A program made the translations under genes and the position numbers. Shown here piece after piece: positions 24,074 to 32,489 of a DNA stretch of 36,154 nt. Position 1 is the stretch's first letter. The number at the start of each line of letters is the position of its first letter. Origin of the DNA: Akkermansiaceae bacterium (lineage in GTDB: Bacteria > Verrucomicrobiota > Verrucomicrobiia > Verrucomicrobiales > Akkermansiaceae); the NCBI GenBank assembly GCA_903906515.1, contig CAIVKO010000085.1, positions 1-36,154 of the forward strand. The letters run 5' to 3'. Under the pieces are notes generated by a model. It saw only the letters and a list, made by a program, of their open reading frames with translations. It was not told the origin of the DNA and searched no databases.

Positions 24074-25491
24074 GGTTTTGCCGGCACCATATCCGCAGGC
24101 AAGGGATAGTTCACCTTCGCTGCGAGACGAACGAGTTCAGCATGAAGCGGAGTGATGATGGAGCTATTCTTGGCGAGGTTTTCGAGTTCGTAGGGATCTT
24201 TGGCCAGATCGTAGGCTTCGGTCATTTCCGGATGGCCTTTGTAGTAGATGAGTTTCGCGCTTTCAGTGCGGACGCCGACACAGGTGGGGGTGTCGCCGAG
24301 TTCCTTGCGGTAATAACTGAGGAACGACGTGCGCCAGTCGGCGGGCTTTTGGCCGAGGGCGAGGTTTTTCCAACTCACGCCGTTCATGCCGGGATGAACG
24401 GGCAACCCGGCGAGATCGAGCCAGGTCGGCGCGAGGTCGATGTTGAGAACCATGTCATCGACGACTTTTCCTTTCGGGAAGAGGCGCGGGTAGCGGACGA
24501 TGTAGGGGATGCGCAAGCCTTCCTCATAAAGCGCGCGTTTGTCGCCAAGCCCGCGCTCGCCGAGGAAGTAGCCGTTGTCGCTGGAATAGACGATCACGGT
24601 GTCGTCGGCGAGTTTGAGTTTGTCGAGTTCATCTAACAAGCGTCCGAGGTTTTCATCGATGCCCTTGATGTGGCGGAGGTAGTCGAGGTGGACGGAGTTG
24701 GCGGAAAGGCCGCGATCCTTGCCCTTGTCCGCATCGGTGAGGGGGGCGTGGTAGGCTGCCGCGATTTCGCAGTTGGGGGTGCGGCGGGTGGTTTTACCCT
24801 CGTAGAGGCCGCGCAGGCGGTCGGGGAGATTTCCCTCGCCGCGCTTGTTGTGCGGGCTTTTGAATCCGATGACCATGGAGAATGGCTGCTCTTTCGCGCG
24901 GTTTTCCTCGAGCCAGCCGATGGCGAGGTCGGTGGTAACATCATCGACCCAGCCCTTGGTTTCGGTCATCACGCCGTTGATCTCGAACGGGCAGTTCTGA
25001 TAGATGCCCTGGTTGAGGAAGCTTGCGGAGTGCTGGAATCCCGGGCGGGGGCCCTTCTGGTTGCCCATGTGCCATTTGCCGAAGTAGGCGGTGCGGTATC
25101 CCGCGTCGCGCAGCAGGGTGGCGTGGGTGTCGGATTTTTCCGGAAATGGCGTGTCATTGTCCATAACGCCGTTGATGTGCGTGTATTGACCGGTGAGGAA
25201 TCCGGCGCGGCCGGGCGAGCAGATCGAGTGGGTGATGAAGGCATTGCGGAAGCGGACACCCCCGGCGGCGAGGCGGTCCATGTTGGGTGTCTCGAACCAC
25301 GGATAGCGGGCTTTTTCGCCTTGTTCGCGTTGGACGACTCCCATGGCGTCCCAGCGTTGGTCATCGGAGATGAGGAAGATGAAATTAGGTTTGCGCGGGG
25401 GTGCTTGGGCGGTCTGTGCGCGACTCACAGGTGCGCAGAGACCTGAGAGGATCATCGCAGCCGTAAGCAGGCGGGTGTTGATTGATTTCAT
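24070..25491 (-). CDS. Secreted sulfatase (formylglycine-dependent), first
   Basis: A 473-residue arylsulfatase-family enzyme that hydrolyses sulfate esters, probably on a polysaccharide. A signal peptide spans about 1-25. Metal ligands lie in FIFLISDDQRWDAMG (Asp43/Asp44). The maturation motif is Cys91-Ser-Pro-Gly-Arg95 in HSICSPGRAGFLTG, in which the Cys is oxidised to formylglycine. Family landmarks GYRTAYFGKWHMG and VIVYSSDNGYFLGERGL are present. A maturation enzyme (FGE or anSME) is not in the window. It lies downstream of the GH28-like gene, with a palindromic element in the gap, and its stop codon is in the end of another such element. Confidence 0.93.
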   Translation of the reverse strand: MKSINTRLLTAAMILSGLCAPVSRAQTAQAPPRKPNFIFLISDDQRWDAMGVVQREQGEKARYPWFETPNMDRLAAGGVRFRNAFITHSICSPGRAGFLTGQYTHINGVMDNDTPFPEKSDTHATLLRDAGYRTAYFGKWHMGNQKGPRPGFQHSASFLNQGIYQNCPFEINGVMTETKGWVDDVTTDLAIGWLEENRAKEQPFSMVIGFKSPHNKRGEGNLPDRLRGLYEGKTTRRTPNCEIAAAYHAPLTDADKGKDRGLSANSVHLDYLRHIKGIDENLGRLLDELDKLKLADDTVIVYSSDNGYFLGERGLGDKRALYEEGLRIPYIVRYPRLFPKGKVVDDMVLNIDLAPTWLDLAGLPVHPGMNGVSWKNLALGQKPADWRTSFLSYYRKELGDTPTCVGVRTESAKLIYYKGHPEMTEAYDLAKDPYELENLAKNSSIITPLHAELVRLAAKVNYPLPADMVPAKP

Positions 25492-25556
25492 AAAGGTCAG
25501 GCCATGAAATACCCGCCCTGAGCCGGGAAACTTTCATTCATGACTGGTATCCTGCT

Positions 25557-25744
25557 GATTTAACCCAAACTTCGAAATTCCAATGGCAGGGACCGACCTC
25601 CGGGCGGTCTGGGCGTATGGAATGTGAACGCGGACGACAGTGAAAATGCTTAAAAATCGACACATGGCGGTTCGTGCATACCTCATTCTCGCGGACCGCC
25701 CGGAGGTCAGTCCCTGCCTTCAGCAATATTCAGACAGGTTTTCA
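25557..25744 (+). repeat. Long palindromic element, copy 3 (inverted orientation)
   Basis: The stem arms are 25585-25609 and 25694-25718, complementary at 24 of 25 positions. The right end, complement AAACCTGTCTGAATATTGC, closely matches the left end of copy 1. The loop has AAATGCTTAAAAA, the complement of the copy 2 loop word, so this copy is inverted relative to copies 1 and 2. The left end is degenerate. On the minus strand the right end follows directly on the TGA stop of the GH28-like gene. Lies in the 250-base gap before the sulfatase start. Confidence 0.85.
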
Positions 25745-27280
25745 GGGCATCTCGGGCAGGAATTTCAGGCCTTGGACGTGATCCGCGTGCATGCGCGCCT
25801 GCTCGGCGGTGGTGATCTTTTTCCCTTCGATTTGAAGATTCTCAATGAGCAGTCCGTCGATGCCGCGTGTGTCGCTGTAGCCGTTGAGAATCGAATCCTT
25901 CAGTGGGGCCTTGGCAAGCGTCACGTTCCGGATGACGACATTGCGCACCAATCCCCGGTTGCTTTCGTAACTCTGTAAATCCTGCGGGCTAGGGACGAAC
26001 CATTGATAAGGGTTGGTGGCCCGTGCGGGCCGGTGCTCCGCTGGCACGGCCTTCCGTTGCGGATTGCTGCGCCGGTAGGGTGGGGGACAGTCGTCACTGT
26101 AGATCGAGAGTCCGACATGGAAGTCTAACAAACTATCGGGGTCCTCGATCCGCACGTTTTCGATGAGTAGGTCCTCGATCCGCGCGCGATCCCCGTTGTG
26201 AATGGTAAAGGCACCGCCATCGATGACGTGGATGATGTCGCTGTTGCGGAAGGTGATGCCGCGGATCGTATCGACCCTGAGTTCAAAGCCGATTTCAAAG
26301 CCCTGGCCGCCTGAATCGTTCCACAGCACGCAGTTGGTGATGTCGATGTCACCCATCACGCCGCCCTCGATCCGGGGGACCTTGTGTCCGCCCAGTGTTT
26401 CGGGATTGATCATTTCCTCGAACGGGATGCCGGTGGTGCCGGGCGGATAGATCGCCTTGACCGCGATGCAGTCGTCGTTGCTGCGCCAGAAGCAGCCATC
26501 CACCCGCACCTTGCTGGAGTGCTCGATGTCCAATCCGTCGCTGTTGGCGCGCCAACCGATGACCTTTGTGTTGGAGAGTCGGACGTTTTCCGATCCGCTT
26601 AGATGGATCGACCAGCCTAACGGATCGAGCAGGATGAAGTTTTCGAGCAGCGCGTCACGGCATTCGCGCACCACGAGCATGTTGATTTTCCGTTTCCGCT
26701 GGCTGGCGTCGAGGATACCCGCACCGCGCACAGCCACGTTTTTCGCGTTGCGCGCCCGAACCACGCCGCGCACCACGGCACCTCCTTCGAGGTAGAGTGT
26801 TTCGCCGTCTCCTAACAGGATTTCCCCGGCGTCGTGAATCCGGCCGGCTTCGAAGTATTTCACCTTGGGATCCTTCTTGTCCGGAGGGTTCACCAGCTCG
26901 GGGTTGGCGAAGACAAAGAGCGGGTTGCTCAGGTCTCCGTCCACTTCGACACTCAGGTTCATCGGACGGGTGAGCGTGAAACGAAAGGTGTCGCCATGGA
27001 TCTCCGCCTTGATGTTGGTTGATAGCGGGCGGATCACGATTTTCTCCGGCGCTTTTGTGAGTTTGACCACGATTTCCACCGGCCCACGCATGCCGAAGCT
27101 CAGGAAGGCCCCGCGCTCGGTTTTCAATGCCGGGACGCTCTCACCAGCGACCGTCGCTGTGTAGGCAACGCTGGTTGGGAACTCAGCCGGAAAATGATAG
27201 GGGATGAGCCGGGTCTCACCGGCATGACATGCGGACTGGCACGCGAGGATCCCGAGGATGTGGAGAAGGAACTTGATCAT
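25742..27280 (-). CDS. GH28-like right-handed beta-helix glycoside hydrolase
   Basis: A 512-residue secreted enzyme with a signal peptide of about 1-20 (FLLHILGILACQSACHA). An accessory beta domain occupies about 25-130, then a right-handed beta-helix. The GH28 (polygalacturonase-type) catalytic pattern is visible: Asp248 and Asp251 in NSDGLDIEH, Asp269 and Asp270 in SNDDCIAVKA. The usual downstream GHG and RIK motifs are not obvious, so substrate and exact family membership are uncertain; related enzymes cleave pectic or other uronic-acid or sulfated chains. Its ATG overlaps the upstream sulfatase stop in ATGA, so the two are translationally coupled and probably act on the same polymer. Confidence 0.8.
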   Translation of the reverse strand: MIKFLLHILGILACQSACHAGETRLIPYHFPAEFPTSVAYTATVAGESVPALKTERGAFLSFGMRGPVEIVVKLTKAPEKIVIRPLSTNIKAEIHGDTFRFTLTRPMNLSVEVDGDLSNPLFVFANPELVNPPDKKDPKVKYFEAGRIHDAGEILLGDGETLYLEGGAVVRGVVRARNAKNVAVRGAGILDASQRKRKINMLVVRECRDALLENFILLDPLGWSIHLSGSENVRLSNTKVIGWRANSDGLDIEHSSKVRVDGCFWRSNDDCIAVKAIYPPGTTGIPFEEMINPETLGGHKVPRIEGGVMGDIDITNCVLWNDSGGQGFEIGFELRVDTIRGITFRNSDIIHVIDGGAFTIHNGDRARIEDLLIENVRIEDPDSLLDFHVGLSIYSDDCPPPYRRSNPQRKAVPAEHRPARATNPYQWFVPSPQDLQSYESNRGLVRNVVIRNVTLAKAPLKDSILNGYSDTRGIDGLLIENLQIEGKKITTAEQARMHADHVQGLKFLPEMP

Positions 27281-28776
27281 GGTTGTTTGAAGGCAGGCTT
27301 GGCGGCGGGGTTGGGGACGGGCAGTTGGGCCTTGGTTTCAGTTAGAAAATCCTTGAGCAGCTTGTGCATTTCTTCGGCCTTGGCGTGTTCCTCCTTGGCA
27401 AGGTTGTGTTGTTCGCCGGGATCCTTTGTTAGGTTGAAGAGCGCGGGTTCGCTGCCTCCATACCATTCGATCCACTTCCAATCCCCGAGCCGCACCGCGC
27501 TGCCGGGAGTGCCACCTTGATTTCCCCAATGCGGGTAATGCCAGAAAACCGGACGTTCCGGATTGGTCGCGGTGGAATCTTTCAGCGCCGCCGCGAATGA
27601 CCGACCGTCCTTGTGCTGCTCCGGCATCAGGGGCAGCCCGGCTGCTTCGAGGATGCTGGGGAAAAAGTCCGTCGAAATGACAGTCCATTGCGAAACCGAT
27701 CCGGGTTTACTAACACCTGGCCAGCGCACTAACAGAGGCTCGCGGATGCCGCCTTCGTAGAGCCAGCCTTTCCCCGCGCGGAAGGGAAGGTTGCTGGTCG
27801 GCGAGCCTTCGGAGGTCGATAGCCCGCCGTTGTCCGAGGTGAAAATAACCAACGTGTTGTCGGCGATGCCATTTTCCTCAAGCGACGCAAGCACCTTGCC
27901 GATCGCCTGGTCCATGGCATCGACCATGGCGGCGTAGATGGCGTGGGATTGCACGCTGCGCGTCTTGCGCGGCTGTTCGGGAATGAATTCGTCCTGCAGA
28001 CCAGCGTCCGCGCGGCGCTTTTCGTATTTCTCCACCAAGTCTTTGCGCCCCATCAGCGGGGTGTGCACCGAGTAGAACGAGAGGTAGGCGAGAAACGGGC
28101 GGTCTTTGTGTGCGGCGATGAAGCTGGCGGTTTCCCGGGCGAGGCGGTCGGGCAGGTGCTCGCCTTCGGGTCCGTCGGGAAGCGTGGGATTGCCGTAGGG
28201 GGAGAAATATTTTTTGCCGCCGTAAGGACCGCCACCTTGCCCGCCTCCCAGATTGATGTCGAAGCCATGATCCGTTGGATACGATCCCTTCGGGCCGAGA
28301 TGCCATTTGCCGGCGAAAAACGTCGAGTAACCATGCGTCTTGAGGGCCTCTGCGAGAGTCGTGTGGGAGGCTGCGAGTTGGCCCAGATACGGCGCGGGCA
28401 GGAGCGGTTTGTCCATCGCCTTGCCGAATTTGCCGTTCTTCGCCGGGTCATAATCCGCGGGCAGCGCCTCACCAAAGAATTCGTTGGGGGCACCAAAGTA
28501 GTCGGTGTTGCGGGTGCGGGCGGGATATTGGCCGGTTAGAATCGACGAGCGGGTGGGCGAGCAGACCGGGCAGGCGGCGTAGGCGTTGGTGAAGCGCGTG
28601 GCGCTTTTCGCGAAGCGTTCGAGGTTGGGGGTTTCGTAGAAACTTTTCGGATTGTAGGGTGTGGTGTCCATCACGCCGAGATCGTCGGCAAGGATGAAGA
28701 CGACATTGAGAGGCTTTGCAATCAAGGTGCCAGCGGCCAACAGCGTGGCAGCCAGTATGAAAGGGGGCTTTAACAT
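27277..28776 (-). CDS. Secreted sulfatase (formylglycine-dependent), second
   Basis: A 499-residue sulfatase, first gene of the minus-strand cluster. The signal peptide is about 1-19 (LKPPFILAATLLAAGTLIA). Metal ligands Asp31 and Asp32 are in FILADDLGVMD. The maturation site is Cys72-Ser-Pro-Thr-Arg76, the commonest Cys-type form. Typical landmarks are HGYSTFFAGKWHLG, DHGFDINLGG, LVIFTSDNGGLS and LFNLTKDPGEQHNLA. I chose ATG 28776, which begins directly with a signal peptide; an in-frame ATG at 28848 would add 24 residues unlike one. The two sulfatases share only family motifs, so probably they attack different sulfate positions of one substrate. Confidence 0.93.
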   Translation of the reverse strand: MLKPPFILAATLLAAGTLIAKPLNVVFILADDLGVMDTTPYNPKSFYETPNLERFAKSATRFTNAYAACPVCSPTRSSILTGQYPARTRNTDYFGAPNEFFGEALPADYDPAKNGKFGKAMDKPLLPAPYLGQLAASHTTLAEALKTHGYSTFFAGKWHLGPKGSYPTDHGFDINLGGGQGGGPYGGKKYFSPYGNPTLPDGPEGEHLPDRLARETASFIAAHKDRPFLAYLSFYSVHTPLMGRKDLVEKYEKRRADAGLQDEFIPEQPRKTRSVQSHAIYAAMVDAMDQAIGKVLASLEENGIADNTLVIFTSDNGGLSTSEGSPTSNLPFRAGKGWLYEGGIREPLLVRWPGVSKPGSVSQWTVISTDFFPSILEAAGLPLMPEQHKDGRSFAAALKDSTATNPERPVFWHYPHWGNQGGTPGSAVRLGDWKWIEWYGGSEPALFNLTKDPGEQHNLAKEEHAKAEEMHKLLKDFLTETKAQLPVPNPAAKPAFKQP

Positions 28777-28943
28777 GGCTGGATCATACGTTTTGCGGGA
28801 GGGTAATATTTCATTTTCGCAGTTGGTTTGTTTCACGCGGGCGAACACCGACTTGCGGATTTATCACCTACCCGCAATGTGTCGTTTGTGCCCTAAAAAG
28901 CATGTGCTTAAATTATCGGGTAAATGGCCCTGATTTCATGTTA

Positions 28944-28976
28944 CAAGGAGCGGCGGACACGTTCCGCCGCTCCTTG
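28944..28976 (+). repeat. Perfect GC-rich hairpin with 14-base arms
   Basis: CAAGGAGCGGCGGA (28944-28957) and TCCGCCGCTCCTTG (28963-28976) pair perfectly around the loop CACGT. No T-run follows, so a terminator is unlikely. It is probably a repeat element of a family distinct from the long palindromes. Confidence 0.6.
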
Positions 28977-29104
28977 AACTGCCCTGTCGGCTTTTGGTGG
29001 AAGCCATCCTTAACCATGGCGCTCGTATGCCCGGAAGGGTTGTTATTTGCGATGGTGTTAATTTCGGCTAAACCGGATCTTTGTTCACCTGACGAGCCCG
29101 GGAA

Positions 29105-29124
29105 GGCACGGCCACATCCGTGCC
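29105..29124 (+). repeat. Small perfect hairpin, GGCACGG
   Basis: GGCACGG (29105-29111) pairs with CCGTGCC (29118-29124) around CCACAT. It lies 130 bases after the larger hairpin, followed by GCCCGGAGCC. It may be part of the same decayed element. Confidence 0.45.
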
Positions 29125-29459
29125 GCCCGGAGCCGGAACTCATGCGGGTAGGCGTGCGTCTTGGAACGTTTCTTCTTTTAGGCTTCGACAAGGGCCATGG
29201 CGTAAAATAAATCAAGGTGAACAAGATGAAACTATTCTAACATGGAACGGTGGAGATTATAAGTTGATACTCAAGGTGGGCGGATCAATCGATCACAAGG
29301 CCCAACCAAAGGGAATATTTTAGGGTGCAAGACAAGATGCTGCGTTGAAAACGAAAGGGAAAATTCCATCAATGGTGCCTTTGAAAATGATTCGAGTCCG
29401 ATCTATGGTTGCCAAAGTTATCTGAAAAAAAGCAAAGGATCGAACTGTATAGCCCACCC

Positions 29460-31112
29460 ATGACTCCTATGGACATTTTCAAAATCAGCGCGGTGGTATG
29501 CATCATGTGCAGTAGTCAGATCGCGCTGGCGGCTGACAAGCTTCAGGAGGCGGACGTCGTGGTGTATGGCGATGCGGCCGGTGGGGTGACCGCTGCGGTG
29601 CAGGCGTGCCGCATGGGTAAAAAGACCATTCTCGTTTCCCAATACGGGCACCTCGGTGGCATGAGCAGCAGCGGCCTCGGTTTCAGCGACATTGGCAATC
29701 CGGCCATCCTCGGTGGGCTCTCCAGGGAATTTTACCACCGCGTCTATCAGCATTATCAGAATGATGCCGCATGGGATCAAGAACTCCGATCCGGCTTCAA
29801 ACATGGCGGTCAGGGCACTGCGGCATTGGACCCGAAAACGGAGTTGGCCTCGGTGTTCGAACCGAAAGTGGCCGAAGCTGTTTTCGATGCCATGGTCAAG
29901 GAGGCGGGAGTCAAGGTGATCAAAGGCCGTCTGGATCTCGCGCACGGTGTGGAAAAGTCGGGGTCGCGCATCAGCGCGATCCGTATCGAGGGTGGGATGA
30001 CAGTCAAAGGAAAGATGTTCATCGACGCTTCCTACGAAGCGGATTTGCTCGCCGCCGCAGGTGTCTCCTTCACGTTGGGGCGTGAGTCCAATGCCAAGTA
30101 TGGCGAGCAAGGCAACGGCATCACCGGGCCCAAGGGCGGCAACCAACTGCCCAAGGGGATCGATGCCTACGTGACCAAGGGTGATGCTTCCAGCGGACTG
30201 CTGCCCGGCGTCAACCCGGACATGGGAGGTGCGGTGGGCGACGGTGACAACCGTCTTCAGGCGTATTGTTACCGCATGGTTCTAACGGAAGTTCCCGCCA
30301 ACCGCGTCCCGGTTGCCAAGCCGGAGGGATACGATCCGGCCGCCTATGAAATACTTTTCCGCGCGATCGAAGCCGGGCAGAAAGGCGGATTTTTCAAATT
30401 CTCGATGGTGCCAAACCGCAAGACCGATTCTAACAATACAGAAGGAATTTCCTGTGACTGGATCGGCGGTAACTATGGCAAGGATTGGAATTGGGCGACT
30501 CTCAGTCACGTCGAGCGCGAGGCTTTGGCGGCCAAGCACCGCGACTGGCAGTTGGGACTGGTGTGGACCTTGCAGAATCATCCCCGCGTGCCAGAGGCAA
30601 TCCGCAAAAGCGTTGCCGAGTGGGGGCTGGCGAAGGATGAGTTCAAAGACAACCATCACTGGCCTTACAATCTCTACGTGCGGGAAGCCCGGCGCATGGT
30701 TTCCGATTTCGTGATGACGGAAAACCACTGCAAGCGAAAACTGCCTGTCGAGGATCCGGTGGGCATGGGGGCTTACACCCTTGATTCCCACAACGTGCAG
30801 AGATTCGCGTTGGATGGAGTTGTTAGAAACGAAGGCGATATCCAATCCAAGCTCGGTGGCAAACCCTACGGAATTTCCTACCGTTCGATCGTTCCCCGTG
30901 TCGGTGAGTGCGAGAACCTGCTCGTTCCATGGGCTCTATCCGCCAGCCACATCGCCTTCGGGTCGATCCGCATGGAGCCGGTGTTCATGGTATTGGGGCA
31001 AAGCGCGGCCACGGCGGCCTGTCTTGCGATCGATGCCGGTTCGGCGGTGCAAGCCGTTCCCTACAAGGATCTCCGCGCCCGTTTGATGAAGGATGACCAG
31101 CGGCTTGAGTGA
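29460..31112 (+). CDS. Exported FAD-dependent oxidoreductase (FAD_oxidored type)
   Basis: A 550-residue flavoprotein with a signal peptide (about 1-25, FKISAVVCIMCSSQIALA). The dinucleotide fold is ADVVVYGDAAGGVTAAVQA (31-49), followed by GHLGGMSSSGLGFSDIG, a hallmark of the PF12831-type family abundant in Planctomycetes and Verrucomicrobia. The C-terminal part has MGAYTLDSHNVQRF and the FAD-contacting VFMVLGQSAATAACLAID. Substrate unknown; the position, divergent from a sulfatase-GH28 cluster, suggests oxidation of a sugar or sugar acid released from the polymer. I chose ATG 29460, which starts the signal peptide; ATG 29469 is equally plausible and ATG 29409 would add 17 polar residues. Confidence 0.82.
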   Translation: MTPMDIFKISAVVCIMCSSQIALAADKLQEADVVVYGDAAGGVTAAVQACRMGKKTILVSQYGHLGGMSSSGLGFSDIGNPAILGGLSREFYHRVYQHYQNDAAWDQELRSGFKHGGQGTAALDPKTELASVFEPKVAEAVFDAMVKEAGVKVIKGRLDLAHGVEKSGSRISAIRIEGGMTVKGKMFIDASYEADLLAAAGVSFTLGRESNAKYGEQGNGITGPKGGNQLPKGIDAYVTKGDASSGLLPGVNPDMGGAVGDGDNRLQAYCYRMVLTEVPANRVPVAKPEGYDPAAYEILFRAIEAGQKGGFFKFSMVPNRKTDSNNTEGISCDWIGGNYGKDWNWATLSHVEREALAAKHRDWQLGLVWTLQNHPRVPEAIRKSVAEWGLAKDEFKDNHHWPYNLYVREARRMVSDFVMTENHCKRKLPVEDPVGMGAYTLDSHNVQRFALDGVVRNEGDIQSKLGGKPYGISYRSIVPRVGECENLLVPWALSASHIAFGSIRMEPVFMVLGQSAATAACLAIDAGSAVQAVPYKDLRARLMKDDQRLE

Positions 31113-31138
31113 TTGATACTAAGCTTGGAAATAAAAGT

Positions 31139-31268
31139 TGAACCGCAGATGGACACAGATTAACGCAGATCATCAAAGATTTTTTTGATTGGTTGCTTAC
31201 TCGGAGGTTAACTCCTAATTATTCAAGTCTCTAAAAATTAACGTCCATCTGTGTTCATCTGCGGTTCA
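31139..31268 (+). repeat. Word-type palindrome built from (A)CCGCAGAT / ACACAGAT
   Basis: The left arm 31139-31165 and right arm 31242-31268 match as complements at 24 of 27 positions. The arms are made of near-repeats (CCGCAGAT, GGACACAGAT, TAACGCAGAT). The 76-base loop is A/T-rich and holds a small hairpin GGAG-GTTAA-CTCC. It fills the gap between the oxidoreductase and the P450 gene. It resembles wording I recall from many unrelated bacterial genomes (unverified). It may also act as a bidirectional terminator. Confidence 0.85.
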
Positions 31269-31338
31269 TTTTCTCCTTGAGCTAAGAAGTTGCATTTCGC
31301 GTTGTGGCTGTTGAGAATACCCCGCACGACCCGCAACC

Positions 31339-32484
31339 ATGAGCTCCTATACCGATCCATTCCGCGACAAACGACAGGAAACCGGCGTTCTCAAATGTGA
31401 ATTTCAAGGCGAGAACGTGCCGATGATTCTCCGTCATGAGGCGGTGCGCCGTGCCGCGAAAGATTGGAAGACGTTCAGTTCGGACGCACCGTTCCGCGTT
31501 CCCATCCCCTCGGAAGAGGAGATGAGAACGATGCGGCAGTTGCCGATCGAAACGGACCCGCCGGATCACACGGAGTATCGCGCGTTGGTCGATCCGGTTT
31601 TTCGCAGGCCGAAGGACCCGGAGGTCATCGCGCGGGTGGAAAATCTAATCGATGCCATGCTCGTCGATGCCATGTCACGCGACTCCATCGAGATCGTTCG
31701 TGAGTTCGCGTTGCCATTGCAGTCGCGTGCGCTGACCTATCTACTCAATGTTCCCGAATCCGAAGCGGAAACGTGGATCGGCTGGGGCATCCATGTGTTC
31801 CACGATGGAGGTTCCGGTAAACAAAAAGGCTCCGCGCTCGAAGATTATCTGCATTCGAAATTCGACGAAGCCGCAGCCAATCCCGGTGAGGATTTCTTCA
31901 GCATCCTTACACAAGCGAGTTTCCGTGGCAGGCCCCTCACCCGCGAGGAGATGATGGGTTTTGGAAATCTAACATTCGCCGGCGGGCGTGACACGATCAT
32001 CCACTCGGTCTCCTGTGCCATCGCCTATCTCGCCCAGCATCCCGAGGCTTTGGATTACTTGCGCGAGGATCCGTCACGCATCGTTCTGGCCAGCGAGGAA
32101 CTCTTCCGCGTCTTCATGCCGCTCACCCACATCGGCCGCGTTTGTCCGGTGGAGACGGATGTCCACGGCGTCACGGTCAAAGCCGATGGCCGCGTTTCGC
32201 TTTGTTGGGCTTCCGCCAACCAGGACGAAACCGTGTTTGAATCCCCGGAAGAAGTCCGTCTCGACCGCAGACCGAATCCTCATCTGTCATTTGGTTTTGG
32301 CACCCACCTGTGCCTCGGTGCCGCCCACGCACGACTGCTTCTCAGAACCTTGTTGCTGAAATGCACTCAGAAGGTCGCAAAAATCACCGTGCTATCCGCC
32401 AACGAACGCGTCGAGAAAACCGCCGGCTACGAGCGCCAACTCGGCTACGATTCCCTGTCGGTCAGGATCACACCCGTTGACTGA
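31339..32484 (+). CDS. Cytochrome P450
   Basis: A 381-residue soluble bacterial cytochrome P450 that should hydroxylate or otherwise oxidise an unknown organic substrate with O2 and electrons from a ferredoxin. The I-helix has AGGRDT (214-219, normally AGxD/ET). The K-helix ExxR is Glu254-Leu-Phe-Arg257. The heme ligand is Cys325 in FGFGTHLCLGAAHARL, a perfect signature. The N-terminus lacks a membrane anchor, as in bacterial P450s. There is no ferredoxin or reductase gene next to it, so it must use partners encoded elsewhere. It stands alone between a palindrome and an inverted repeat. Confidence 0.93.
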   Translation: MSSYTDPFRDKRQETGVLKCEFQGENVPMILRHEAVRRAAKDWKTFSSDAPFRVPIPSEEEMRTMRQLPIETDPPDHTEYRALVDPVFRRPKDPEVIARVENLIDAMLVDAMSRDSIEIVREFALPLQSRALTYLLNVPESEAETWIGWGIHVFHDGGSGKQKGSALEDYLHSKFDEAAANPGEDFFSILTQASFRGRPLTREEMMGFGNLTFAGGRDTIIHSVSCAIAYLAQHPEALDYLREDPSRIVLASEELFRVFMPLTHIGRVCPVETDVHGVTVKADGRVSLCWASANQDETVFESPEEVRLDRRPNPHLSFGFGTHLCLGAAHARLLLRTLLLKCTQKVAKITVLSANERVEKTAGYERQLGYDSLSVRITPVD

Positions 32485-32489
32485 TCACT

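Larger units (their letters stand above)
28777..29459. other. Divergent intergenic region between sulfatase and FAD oxidoreductase
   Basis: About 680 bases with no supported gene. Short open frames on both strands have no recognisable motif and no good start context. It contains two compact hairpins (28944-28976 and 29105-29124). The part from 29200 on is more A/T-rich and should hold the promoter of the plus-strand oxidoreductase; promoters for the minus-strand cluster should lie near 28780-28900. The middle may be a decayed repeat or gene. Confidence 0.5.

Noticed and set aside
24670..25446. 258-residue plus-strand frame opposite the first sulfatase
   Set aside because: Antisense shadow; the sulfatase has all catalytic motifs in the other direction.
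28913..29224. 103-residue minus-strand frame in the divergent region
   Set aside because: It runs through both hairpins, has no recognisable motif, and overlaps an equally long plus-strand frame. Neither is supported.
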